Assembly (NCBI RefSeq): GCF_001662075.1
Contig: NZ_LYPL01000009.1
Location: 186,001 to 250,000 of the forward strand
Reading direction: 5' to 3'
Source of the DNA: Rhizobium bangladeshense
GTDB taxonomy: Bacteria > Pseudomonadota > Alphaproteobacteria > Rhizobiales > Rhizobiaceae
Length of the DNA stretch: 64,000 nt
In this document: in pieces, positions 8,627-16,874 of the stretch
Layout of the letters: every line of letters begins with the position of its first letter
Position numbering within the stretch: the stretch's first letter is position 1
The notes under the pieces: model-generated
Database searches by the model: none
Told to the model about the DNA's origin: nothing
What the model saw: the letters and a program-made list of their open reading frames with translations, nothing else
Position numbers and translations under genes: made by a program

Positions 8627-9675
8627 CGGCGATAGACTTTAAGAATGTCAGCATCATCTTCGGCGACCGCCCGGAGACGGCGCTTGCCATGGCCGACCAG
8701 GGCAAAACGCGCGATGAGATCGGCGCCGCAACCGGCCTCGTGCTCGGCGTCGCCAACGCCTCGCTGACCATCGAGGAAGGCGAGATCCTGGTGCTGATGG
8801 GCCTTTCCGGCTCCGGCAAGTCGACGCTGCTGCGCGCCGTCAACGGCCTTGCTCCCGTCGTGCGCGGCGATGTTTCGGTCTCGACCTCCACCGGCCCCGT
8901 CAACCCTTACCGATGCAATGCCAAGGCGCTGCGCGGCCTGCGCACCCACACCGTCTCTATGGTGTTCCAGCAGTTCGCGCTTCTGCCCTGGCGCACAGTG
9001 GCGGAAAATGTCGGCTTCGGCCTCGAACTTGCCGGAATGCCGGAGGCCGAACGCAAGCAGCGCGTCGGCGAGCAGCTCGAACTCGTCAATCTGACGAAAT
9101 GGGCCGACCGCAAGGTCAACGAGCTTTCCGGCGGCATGCAGCAGCGTGTCGGCCTTGCCCGCGCCTTTGCCACCGGCGCGCCGATCCTGCTGATGGACGA
9201 GCCGTTCTCGGCGCTCGACCCGCTGATCCGCACCCGCCTGCAGGATGAACTCCTGGAGTTCCAGCGGCGGCTGAAGAAGACCATCCTGTTCGTCAGCCAC
9301 GATCTCGACGAGGCCTTCCGCATCGGCAACCGCATCGCCATCATGGAGGGCGGTCGCATTATTCAGTGTGGAACCCCGCATGATATCGTCAAGAACCCCG
9401 CCGATCAGTATGTCGCCGATTTCGTGCAGAACCTCAATCCGATCAACATGCTGACCGCCGCCGACGTCATGCAGCCCGGCCTCGGCCAGACGGCCTCCGG
9501 CATGAGCGTCAGCGCCACGGCCCGCGCAGCGACCCCGCTCGTCGATATCCTCGACGTGCTCGCCCGACAGCCGGGCAGCATCGGCATCGTGGAAAACGGC
9601 ACTGTCATCGGCACTATCACGGCTCAGGATATCGTCGCCGGCCTTACACGCCATCGCCGCAAGGAGGACGCTTGA
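8623..9675 (+). CDS. choV: Choline ABC transporter, ATP-binding protein
   Basis: This 350-residue ATPase has Walker A GLSGSGKST, the Q-loop VFQQFALLPW, the signature LSGGMQQRVGLARA, Walker B ILLMDEPFSALD and the switch FVSHDLDEA. The N-terminal insert (GDRPETALAMADQGKTRDE) is typical of the choline/proline-betaine branch. A short C-terminal CBS-like extension ends in TIGTITAQDIVAGLTRHRR. It energises uptake through ChoW with substrate delivered by ChoX. Confidence 0.92.
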   Translation: MTAIDFKNVSIIFGDRPETALAMADQGKTRDEIGAATGLVLGVANASLTIEEGEILVLMGLSGSGKSTLLRAVNGLAPVVRGDVSVSTSTGPVNPYRCNAKALRGLRTHTVSMVFQQFALLPWRTVAENVGFGLELAGMPEAERKQRVGEQLELVNLTKWADRKVNELSGGMQQRVGLARAFATGAPILLMDEPFSALDPLIRTRLQDELLEFQRRLKKTILFVSHDLDEAFRIGNRIAIMEGGRIIQCGTPHDIVKNPADQYVADFVQNLNPINMLTAADVMQPGLGQTASGMSVSATARAATPLVDILDVLARQPGSIGIVENGTVIGTITAQDIVAGLTRHRRKEDA

Positions 9676-9706
9676 TGTTTTCAATCCGCTTTGCCACAAA
9701 GCGCTT

Positions 9707-10456
9707 ATGAAAGATCAGCCCTCGCCCTTACGCGAAACCGACGATGAAGCCCGCAAGCTCGCCCGCGTGCTGTTGCGCTCCGCACGGCACGCGGCGCTTG
9801 CCGTTCTCGACCCCGAGACCGGTTTTCCCTTCGCCAGCCGCGTCCTCCTCGCTACCGATATCGACGGCGTCCCCGTCATCCTCGTTTCGAAACTGTCCGC
9901 CCATACCAAGGCGCTCGGCAAGGATCCGCGCGCATCGCTGCTCACCGGGGAGCCTGGCAAGGGCGATCCCCTCGCCTATGGCCGGCTGACGACCCAATGC
10001 GTGGCGGAGCCGGTCGAGCAGGGTCATCGCTTCCACGAGCGCATCCGCACGCGTTTTCTCGATCGCCATCCTAAGGCAAAACTTTATATCGATTTTCCCG
10101 ACTTCCTCTTCTTCCGTCTCAAACCGGAGCGGGCGAGCCTCAATGGCGGCTTCGGCCGCGCCTACCATCTCGGCGGAAGTGACCTCGTCATCCAATCGCC
10201 GGCAAACGAGGCGATCGCCGCCAAAGCGGCCCAAACAGTGCGAGATTTAGTAGAGCGCCATCCCGATGTGGCGGCGATGCTTGCGGTGCGCTTAAATGCC
10301 CCGGAATCACCCTCTTGGCGCATCTGCGGCGTCGATCCGGCGGGTTTTGAGATCATTTCCGGGGACTTTTTGATGCGTTACGAATTCGAAACTCTCGCTG
10401 CCGATTCCGATCACATTTGTTCAAACATATCTAAAATAGCATACTCGATACCTTAA
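9707..10456 (+). CDS. HugZ-family protein (pyridoxamine-5'-phosphate-oxidase-like fold with DUF2470-like tail)
   Basis: This 249-residue protein has an N-terminal split-barrel flavin-reductase fold (residues about 15-160; AALAVLDPETGFPFASRVLLA, then LLTGEPGKGDPLAYGRL). The C-terminal part (about 175-235; VRLNAPESPSWRICGVDPAG, FEIISGD) resembles DUF2470. The combination is typical of HugZ/HutZ-like proteins, which bind or degrade haem in the cytoplasm. No haem-uptake genes are nearby, so the haem role is family inference. nolR follows 106 bases downstream. Confidence 0.75.
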   Translation: MKDQPSPLRETDDEARKLARVLLRSARHAALAVLDPETGFPFASRVLLATDIDGVPVILVSKLSAHTKALGKDPRASLLTGEPGKGDPLAYGRLTTQCVAEPVEQGHRFHERIRTRFLDRHPKAKLYIDFPDFLFFRLKPERASLNGGFGRAYHLGGSDLVIQSPANEAIAAKAAQTVRDLVERHPDVAAMLAVRLNAPESPSWRICGVDPAGFEIISGDFLMRYEFETLAADSDHICSNISKIAYSIP

Positions 10457-10457
10457 A

Positions 10458-10473
10458 TTTAGGTATATACAAT
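10458..10473 (+). promoter_or_regulatory. Candidate NolR operator 1
   Basis: TTTAG (10458-10462), nine bases, then AT (10472-10473) exactly fits the published NolR operator (A/T)TTAG-N9-A(T/A). It lies 90 bases before the nolR start, and NolR is known to repress its own gene in Sinorhizobium. The motif is short and the region AT-rich, so a chance match is possible. Confidence 0.45.
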
Positions 10474-10545
10474 CTTCGAGCCTAGTTGCTAGTTTTGGCC
10501 GCCCGCTCCGCAGACGGCCTGTCCCATACATGATGTACGTTTCGC

Positions 10546-10561
10546 ATTAGGAAGATAACAA
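10546..10561 (+). promoter_or_regulatory. Candidate NolR operator 2, overlapping the nolR ribosome binding site
   Basis: ATTAG (10546-10550), nine bases, then AA (10560-10561) fits the same consensus. It overlaps the nolR Shine-Dalgarno region immediately before the ATG at 10563, a position where a bound repressor could block expression. Confidence 0.4.
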
Positions 10562-10562
10562 T

Positions 10563-10880
10563 ATGGAAACCCCTGATTTGGCTGACCACACGAATGTGGC
10601 GGCAGCACTATTGTCAGCCATGGCCAACCCCAAAAGATTGCTGATCCTGTGCAGCCTGGTGAAGGGCGAAGTCGCCGTCGGCGTCCTTGCCACGCAAGTC
10701 GGCCTCAGCCAGTCGGCTCTTTCACAGCACCTGTCGAAATTGCGCGCGCAGAAGCTGGTCAAGACCCGCCGCGACGCCCAAACTATCTATTACTCGAGCA
10801 CATCCGAGCCGGTCATGAAGATCCTGGCAACGCTCGAAGACATCTACCTCGTTCCGAGCAGAAGCAGATCTGCAGCCTGA
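10563..10880 (+). CDS. nolR: NolR-type ArsR-family transcriptional repressor
   Basis: This 105-residue winged-helix protein has the core LLSAMANPKRLLILCSLVKG, then LSQSALSQHLSKLRAQKLVK and TRRDAQTIYYSS. These segments match what I recall of Sinorhizobium NolR very closely, including the recognition helix. NolR represses nodulation genes and acts as a wider regulator in rhizobia. The metal-binding Cys pairs of metal-sensing ArsR proteins are absent; there is one Cys in LLILCSL. The protein lacks the longer acidic tail of Sinorhizobium NolR. The gene is monocistronic, with a hairpin terminator downstream. Confidence 0.82.
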   Translation: METPDLADHTNVAAALLSAMANPKRLLILCSLVKGEVAVGVLATQVGLSQSALSQHLSKLRAQKLVKTRRDAQTIYYSSTSEPVMKILATLEDIYLVPSRSRSAA

Positions 10881-10976
10881 TGATAGCGCTGACATAACCG
10901 TCAGCCGTGCCGGTGCCGTTCGGGAATCCTCCCGGAAGCATCGGCAACGATATTTCAGCACGTGAACCTTAACGGC

Positions 10977-11015
10977 ACGACCGGCAAATCTGGCGATTTG
11001 CCGGTCGTCTCTTTG
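10977..11015 (+). terminator. Hairpin terminator after nolR
   Basis: A perfect 14-bp stem (10977-10990 with 10995-11008, four-base loop) is followed by CTCTTT. It lies about 100 bases after the nolR stop. The U-tract is weak, so termination may be partial. Confidence 0.6.
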
Positions 11016-11151
11016 GCGAGTTCTTTTCTGAGCCGAAGCATGCCGGGACTTTTCTCATTGACGCGTTGAGATGCCCTGATAATTTGACCGGACAGTAAAA
11101 ATTCGGGCGACAAGCCCTCAGGAAAGGGCCGTCGACGGCCAGGAGAACAGC

Positions 11152-12477
11152 ATGTCCAACCGCCTCAATGCACCGAACGATCTTCGCGCCTTCTGGATGC
11201 CGTTTACGGCAAATCGCCAGTTCAAGAAGGAGCCGCGGTTGTTCGTCGGCGCCAAGGACATGTATTATACCACCCATGACGGCCGTCAGGTATTGGACGG
11301 CACGGCCGGCCTCTGGTGCGTCAACGCCGGTCACTGCCGTCCGAAGATCACCGAGGCGATCCGCGAGCAGGCGGGCGAGCTCGATTACGCCCCGGCCTTC
11401 CAGCTCGGCCACCCCAAGGCCTTCGAACTGGCGAACCGCCTGGTCGACATCGCCCCGGAAGGCATGAACCACGTCCTCTACACCAATTCCGGCTCCGAAT
11501 CCGTCGAGACGGCGCTCAAGGTGGCGCTTGCCTATCATCGCGTGAAGGGCAACGGTTCACGCTTCCGCCTAATCGGCCGCGAGCGCGGTTACCACGGCGT
11601 CAATTTCGGTGGCATTTCCGTCGGCGGCATCGTCGCCAATCGCAAGATGTTCGGCACGCTGCTCACCGGTGTCGATCACATGCCGCACACCCATCAGCCC
11701 GGCAAGAATAACTTCAGCCGCGGCGAGCCGGAGCATGGCGGCGACATCGCCAGCGAACTCGAGCGCATCGTCACGCTGCATGACGCCTCCACCATCGCTG
11801 CTGTCATCGTCGAGCCGGTCGCCGGTTCGACCGGCGTCCTCATCCCGCCGAAGGGTTACTTGCAGAAGCTGCGTGAAATCTGCACCATGCACGGCATCCT
11901 GCTGATCTTCGACGAAGTCATCACCGGTTTCGGCCGTCTCGGCGCCCCCTTCGCCGCGCAATATTACGACGCCAAGCCCGACATGATCACCACCGCCAAG
12001 GGACTGACCAACGGCGTCATCCCGATGGGGGCCGTGTTCGTCACCTCCGAGATTCATGACGCCTTCATGAACGGCCCCGAGCACATGATCGAGTTCTTCC
12101 ACGGCTACACCTATTCCGGCAACCCGATCGCGTCTGCCGCAGCCCTGGCCACGCTCGACACCTACAAGGAAGAGGGCCTGCTCACCCGCGCTGCCGAACT
12201 TTCCGACTATTGGGCCGACGCGCTGCATTCGCTCAAGGACTGCCTCAACGTCATCGATATCAGAAACACCGGCCTGATCGGCGCAATTGAACTCGACCCG
12301 ATCGCCGGCGAGCCCACCAAGCGCGCCTTCACCGCTTTCCTGAAGGCCTATGAGAGCGGACTTCTGATCCGCACCACCGGCGACATCATCGCGCTCTCCC
12401 CGCCGCTGATCATCGAAAAGCACCATATCGACGAACTTTTCGGCAAGCTCAGGAGCATCCTTCAGAACAACGTCTGA
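11152..12477 (+). CDS. Omega-amino acid:pyruvate aminotransferase (class III, PLP-dependent)
   Basis: This 441-residue enzyme belongs to the class III transaminases. Markers are LDGTAGLWCVNAGHCRP near the N-terminus, the cofactor phosphate site YTNSGSESVETALKVA, the Asp of LLIFDEVITGFGR, and the Schiff-base Lys in MITTAKGLTNG. The closest family is beta-alanine:pyruvate (omega-amino acid) transaminase, which moves amino groups from omega-amino acids or amines to pyruvate. The true substrate (beta-alanine, taurine, other amines) is not determinable here. GGAGAACAGC precedes the ATG. Confidence 0.88.
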   Translation: MSNRLNAPNDLRAFWMPFTANRQFKKEPRLFVGAKDMYYTTHDGRQVLDGTAGLWCVNAGHCRPKITEAIREQAGELDYAPAFQLGHPKAFELANRLVDIAPEGMNHVLYTNSGSESVETALKVALAYHRVKGNGSRFRLIGRERGYHGVNFGGISVGGIVANRKMFGTLLTGVDHMPHTHQPGKNNFSRGEPEHGGDIASELERIVTLHDASTIAAVIVEPVAGSTGVLIPPKGYLQKLREICTMHGILLIFDEVITGFGRLGAPFAAQYYDAKPDMITTAKGLTNGVIPMGAVFVTSEIHDAFMNGPEHMIEFFHGYTYSGNPIASAAALATLDTYKEEGLLTRAAELSDYWADALHSLKDCLNVIDIRNTGLIGAIELDPIAGEPTKRAFTAFLKAYESGLLIRTTGDIIALSPPLIIEKHHIDELFGKLRSILQNNV

Positions 12478-12499
12478 AGACGCGGCCGAAGATCCTCTC

Positions 12500-12535
12500 A
12501 AGACCCGCGACGGACAATGCTCTCGCGGGTCTTTT
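12500..12535 (+). terminator. Terminator after the aminotransferase
   Basis: AAGACCCGCGA (12500-12510) pairs with TCGCGGGTCTT (12523-12533), a perfect 11-bp stem with a 12-base loop ending in a short T run. It lies 23 bases after the stop codon, in the gap before the convergent HD-GYP gene. Confidence 0.7.
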
Positions 12536-12555
12536 CGTCCGAGGATACAAGAAAC

Positions 12556-13470
12556 TCAGCTCACAGAAGCGACGGAAAGGCAGAGGGCGAATTTTTTCAG
12601 GAGCTGGCGATCGAAATGCCCTTCAGCGCCGAGCATCCATTTCAGTGCCTCGTTGGCGCTCCATGGCGCCTTATACGGCCGCACCGAAGTGATGGCGTCG
12701 TAAACATCGCAGATCGTGGCAATCCGCGAGTGAAGGCTCACCTCGCTGCCGGACAAGCTGCGCGGATAGCCCTTGCCGTCGATGCGCTCGTGATGATTGA
12801 GGCAAACGTCGAGGACGATCTCCGACATGCCCTCCTGCCGCGACAGGATCGCATGCCCCTTCTCCGGATGCCCCCGGAGCAAGCTGATCTCATCCCTTTC
12901 CAGGGGCCCTGCCTTGTTGAGAACCTCAAGTGGAATTTCAAGCTTGCCGACGTCGTGCAGCAAACCTGCGGCGCCGAGCATCTGGATCGTTTGCTCATCG
13001 AGTGCGAGATGGCGGCCGAAAAGGATCATCAGCGCGCTCACCGAAATTGAATGCAGGAAGGTCACCTCGTCTTTTGATTTCAGGCGTGTGACGCTGAGAA
13101 AAACCGAAGGGTTCGCATCCATCGACCTGGAGACGGAAGAAATGACCGGCGTCAGGTGATCGACGCTGATTCCGTCGCCATCGCGCAACCGCCCGAAGGC
13201 CTCCTCCAGCAACTGCACGGATTTTTGGACGGTCTCGCGCGCCGCCTGGATGTCGAGCTCGATGTCGCGGCCCGGTTGGCCGTTGATATCGAGCCCCTTG
13301 CTGGTATTGATGACGACGCTGGCGGTGCCGCATTTACGAATTTTTGCCGCATCGACCTCGCGCCGCAGGGAAAATCTGCGCTTGGACAAAAGCGGATCCT
13401 GCCACAGGCCCTCGACAGCCTCCACAAACATTCCGATCCGCACCTGACCGGCATCGATACGCTTGAGCAT
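12556..13470 (-). CDS. HD-GYP domain protein, probable cyclic-di-GMP phosphodiesterase
   Basis: This 304-residue protein has an N-terminal DUF3391-like region (residues 1-60, starting LKRIDAGQVRIGMFVEAVEG) and an HD-GYP domain. The catalytic HD is in LLHDVGK (about 171-176), the second His pair in NHHERIDGKGYP (about 225-236). These signatures support hydrolysis of cyclic-di-GMP in the cytoplasm. The protein stops at FALCLSVASVS, where many relatives of this type continue with a conserved IYPVGS-like segment and a tail of roughly 80 residues. It is therefore a short form, or one trimmed at the 3' end. Confidence 0.85.
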   Translation of the reverse strand: MLKRIDAGQVRIGMFVEAVEGLWQDPLLSKRRFSLRREVDAAKIRKCGTASVVINTSKGLDINGQPGRDIELDIQAARETVQKSVQLLEEAFGRLRDGDGISVDHLTPVISSVSRSMDANPSVFLSVTRLKSKDEVTFLHSISVSALMILFGRHLALDEQTIQMLGAAGLLHDVGKLEIPLEVLNKAGPLERDEISLLRGHPEKGHAILSRQEGMSEIVLDVCLNHHERIDGKGYPRSLSGSEVSLHSRIATICDVYDAITSVRPYKAPWSANEALKWMLGAEGHFDRQLLKKFALCLSVASVS

Positions 13471-13929
13471 CCAGATCTCTGTTTCCCGATATATCTATGT
13501 AATTCTTTATGTCGTCTCTTTTTCAATGCTGCCGTATTTGGGTATGGTGGGATCCTACTGTCATTGGCCAAACTAACGGTTAATGGGAAAGATAAAGACA
13601 ACCGTGCGGAGGTGTTTCGTCCGGCGGCCTCCCTGGCCTTTGACCTCGCCTCTGAAAAATCCCTGAAAAAACGTGGAAAATGATCCGCCCAAGCGTATTT
13701 TAGGTCGGATCGACCGTATTTTCCGTTCATTTTGTTATGAACTTGCGCAATCATCAAAATTCCTAGAAATCTTGCATGAGCTTCCTCGAGTCAAACATGG
13801 CCGGCGGGCTCGCTGATCGCGCCGTTACCGATCGTCCTTGGCACGGCCCCCGAGAGGGCTGTTGAATGATCGGGAAGGCCGGCGCGGCATCTCATCGCGG
13901 GTCGACGACCCCATCCAAGGAGACAGATA
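13471..13929. other. 459-bp divergent intergenic region
   Basis: This gap lies between the minus-strand HD-GYP gene and the plus-strand binding-protein gene, so it should carry both promoters. It is AT-richer than its surroundings around 13480-13560 and 13660-13770. I found no repeat, RNA gene or confident operator. The final part ends with AAGGAGACAGATA, a strong ribosome binding site for the gene at 13930. Confidence 0.5.
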
Positions 13930-15033
13930 ATGACCCTGAAGACATTGACGGCGACCCTCGTCGCGTCACTCGCTTTTGCACCGCTTGCCCATGCCGATAT
14001 CACCATCGGCCTGATCGCACCGCTGACCGGTCCGGTCGCCGCCTATGGCGATCAGGTGAAGAACGGTGCTCAGACCGCCGTCGACGAGATCAACAAGAAG
14101 GGTGGAATTCTCGGCGAAAAGGTCGTCCTCGAACTGGCCGACGATGCCGGCGAACCGAAGCAGGGCGTTTCCGCCGCCAACAAGGTCGTCGGCGACGGCA
14201 TCCGCTTCGTCGTCGGCCCGGTGACATCGGGTGTCGCGATCCCGGTTTCTGACGTGCTGGCTGAAAACGGCGTGCTGATGGTCACCCCGACGGCAACCGC
14301 CCCCGACCTGACCAAGCGGGGCCTCACCAATGTGCTGCGCACTTGCGGTCGCGACGACCAGCAGGCGGAAGTCGCCGCCAAATACGTGCTGCAGAACTTC
14401 AAGGACAAGCGCATCGCCATCGTCAACGACAAGGGCGCCTATGGGAAAGGCCTCGCCGATGCCTTCAAGGCGACGTTGAACGCCGGTGGCGTTACCGAGG
14501 TCGTCAATGACGCGATCACGCCCGGCGACAAGGATTTCAGCGCGCTCACCACCCGCATCAAGTCCGAGAAGGTCGATATCGTCTATTTCGGCGGCTATCA
14601 CCCGGAAGGCGGCCTGCTCGCCCGCCAGCTGCATGACCTCTCCGCCAACGCAATGATCATCGGCGGCGATGGCCTCTCCAACACCGAATTCTGGGCGATC
14701 GGCACGGATGCGGCGGGAGGCACGCTGTTCACCAACGCCTCCGACGCCACCAAGAACCCGGACTCCAAGACGGCCGCCGACGCGCTCGCCGCCAAGAACA
14801 TTCCGGCCGAGGCCTTCACGCTGAACGCCTATGCCGCCGTCGAAGTGCTGAAGGCCGGCATCGAGAAGGCCGGCAGCGCCGAGAATGCCGAAGCCGTCGC
14901 CGCCGCCCTGAAAGACGGCAAGGAGATCCCGACCGCCATCGGTAAGCTCACCTACGGCGAAGCCGGCGACCTGACCTCGCAGAGCTTCTCGCTCTACAAG
15001 TGGGAAGGCGGCAAGATCGTCGCTGCCGAGTAA
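13930..15033 (+). CDS. Branched-chain amino-acid ABC transporter substrate-binding protein (orphan)
   Basis: This 367-residue type I periplasmic binding protein (LivJ/BraC family) has a signal peptide of about 22 residues (ending AHADITIG). It continues with LIAPLTGPVAAYGDQVKNGA, the VGPVTSGVAIPVSD ligand segment and GGDGLSNTEFW. The ribosome binding site is strong (AAGGAGA). No livHMGF genes are nearby, so it must work with a permease encoded elsewhere. Rhizobium leguminosarum has a known orphan protein of this kind, BraC3, which feeds the Bra transporter; this may be its counterpart, but I cannot confirm it. A strong terminator follows, so it is monocistronic. Confidence 0.87.
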   Translation: MTLKTLTATLVASLAFAPLAHADITIGLIAPLTGPVAAYGDQVKNGAQTAVDEINKKGGILGEKVVLELADDAGEPKQGVSAANKVVGDGIRFVVGPVTSGVAIPVSDVLAENGVLMVTPTATAPDLTKRGLTNVLRTCGRDDQQAEVAAKYVLQNFKDKRIAIVNDKGAYGKGLADAFKATLNAGGVTEVVNDAITPGDKDFSALTTRIKSEKVDIVYFGGYHPEGGLLARQLHDLSANAMIIGGDGLSNTEFWAIGTDAAGGTLFTNASDATKNPDSKTAADALAAKNIPAEAFTLNAYAAVEVLKAGIEKAGSAENAEAVAAALKDGKEIPTAIGKLTYGEAGDLTSQSFSLYKWEGGKIVAAE

Positions 15034-15058
15034 CCGGCAGCATTGACAAAGGCAGGAT

Positions 15059-15088
15059 CGGGCGCCTCACGGCGCCCGGTCTTTTTTT
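15059..15088 (+). terminator. Strong intrinsic terminator
   Basis: CGGGCGCC (15059-15066) pairs with GGCGCCCG (15071-15078), and seven T residues follow at 15082-15088. It ends the binding-protein transcript before the adenine deaminase gene. Confidence 0.88.
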
Positions 15089-15154
15089 GTAGGCATCGCA
15101 TGTCGCGGCAGATCGGTTATAAGTTTCGGAATCGGTTGCAATGTGAGCGGTGCC

Positions 15155-16852
15155 ATGACCAGCAGACTCGAACGTCTCATCGACCAGGGTGTGGGCCGCG
15201 TGCCCGCCGATATCGTGCTGAAGGGCGGCAGCTTCTTCGATCTCGTCACCGGCGAAATCGTCCGCTCCGATGTCGCCATTGGCGGCGACCGCATCGTCGG
15301 CACATCAGGCACTTATGTGGGTGAAACCGAGATCGACATATCGGGCCGAACGGTCGTTCCCGGCTTCATCGACACGCATCTGCACATCGAATCCTCGCTC
15401 GTGACGCCGCATGAATTCGACCGCTGCGTCCTGCCCTATGGTGTCACCACGGCGATCTGCGATCCGCACGAGATTGCCAATGTCCTCGGAACTGCCGGCA
15501 TCGAATTCTTTCTGGACTCCGCGCTGGAGACGATCATGGACATCCGCGTCCAGCTCTCTTCCTGCGTGCCGGCGACCCATCTCGAAACCGCAGGCGCCGA
15601 CCTGCCGATCGAACGCCTCCTGCCCTTCCGCCATCACCCGAAGGTCATCGGCCTCGCCGAATTCATGAATTTCCCCGGCGTGATCCACAAGGATCCCGTC
15701 TGCATGGCCAAGCTCGACGCCTTTCAGGGCGGCCATATCGACGGACACGCACCGCTTTTATCAGGCAACGACCTCAACGGTTATCTCGCAGCCGGCATCC
15801 GCACCGAGCACGAATGCACGACCGCCACTGAGGCGCTGGAGAAGATCCGCAAGGGCATGCATATCCTCGTGCGCGAGGGCTCCGTGTCGAAGGATCTCGC
15901 CGCACTGATCCCCATCATCACCGAACGGCTTTCACCATATCTCGCGCTCTGCACCGACGACCGCAATCCGCTCGACATCGCCGAACAGGGCCATCTCGAT
16001 CACATGATCCGCACGGCGATCGCCAGCGGCGTCGAGCCCTTGGCGATCTACCGCGCCGCCTCGATTTCGGCAGCCCGCGCCTTCGGCCTCAGCGATCGCG
16101 GCCTAGTCGCGCCGGGCTGGCGTGCTGATCTCGTGGTTCTCGACAGCCTGGAAAGTTGCCGCGCCGAAATGGTCTTCTCCGCCGGCCGCCGCGTCACCGA
16201 TGCGCTCTTTTCCACACGCAAGCCGGTCGCCCCGATCGGTCTCGCCAGCGTCAAGGCCCGGCCGATCAACGCCACCCATTTCGGCGTGCCGGCCAGGGAG
16301 GGCGAGACATCGGTCATCGGCGTCATGCCGGGCAAGATCATCACCGAACATCGCCGCTACCGGCTGCCCGTCAAAGGCAACGAGACGGCAGTCGACCTTG
16401 CCAACGACATCATCAAGGTCGCCGTCATCGAGCGCCACGGCAAGAACGGTAACCACGCCAACGGATTCGTCCAGGGCTTCGGCCTGAAAAAGGGCGCAAT
16501 CGCCTCCACCGTCGGCCATGACAGCCACAATATCTGCGTCGTCGGCGTCAGCGAGGATGACATGGCGCGCGCCGCAAACCGCCTCGGCGAGATCCAGGGC
16601 GGCTTTGTCGTCGTGGAGGATGGCAAGGTCACCGGCGAAATTGCCCTGCCCATTGCCGGCTTGATGAGCCTTGAGCCCTACGAAAACGTCCGCGATACTC
16701 TGCACCATCTGCGCAAGGCCGCCTTCGCGCTCGGCGCAACGCTGGAGGAACCCTTCCTCCAGCTCGCCTTCCTGCCGCTGCCGGTCATCCCGCACCTGAA
16801 AATATCCGACCGCGGCATGGTCGACGTGGACAAGTTCGCGCTGATCGGGTGA
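15155..16852 (+). CDS. ade: Adenine deaminase
   Basis: This 565-residue amidohydrolase converts adenine to hypoxanthine and ammonia. Metal ligands are visible in FIDTHLHIESS and in later His/Asp motifs (ICDPHEIANVLG, HIDGHAPLLSG, ALCTDDRNP). The C-terminal domain (VERHGKNGNHANGF-like stretch, then GHDSHNICVVG) is characteristic of bacterial ade enzymes and separates it from adenosine deaminases. I chose the ATG at 15155; an in-frame GTG at 15143 is also possible. The product can feed the xanthine dehydrogenase encoded at 49.2-54.4 kb. Confidence 0.92.
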   Translation: MTSRLERLIDQGVGRVPADIVLKGGSFFDLVTGEIVRSDVAIGGDRIVGTSGTYVGETEIDISGRTVVPGFIDTHLHIESSLVTPHEFDRCVLPYGVTTAICDPHEIANVLGTAGIEFFLDSALETIMDIRVQLSSCVPATHLETAGADLPIERLLPFRHHPKVIGLAEFMNFPGVIHKDPVCMAKLDAFQGGHIDGHAPLLSGNDLNGYLAAGIRTEHECTTATEALEKIRKGMHILVREGSVSKDLAALIPIITERLSPYLALCTDDRNPLDIAEQGHLDHMIRTAIASGVEPLAIYRAASISAARAFGLSDRGLVAPGWRADLVVLDSLESCRAEMVFSAGRRVTDALFSTRKPVAPIGLASVKARPINATHFGVPAREGETSVIGVMPGKIITEHRRYRLPVKGNETAVDLANDIIKVAVIERHGKNGNHANGFVQGFGLKKGAIASTVGHDSHNICVVGVSEDDMARAANRLGEIQGGFVVVEDGKVTGEIALPIAGLMSLEPYENVRDTLHHLRKAAFALGATLEEPFLQLAFLPLPVIPHLKISDRGMVDVDKFALIG

Positions 16853-16874
16853 GCAGCGCCAGAGCTATGGGTGC

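Noticed and set aside
8206..9699. Minus-strand frame of 497 codons across choW and choV
   Set aside because: It is antisense to clear ABC transporter genes with all motifs in place.
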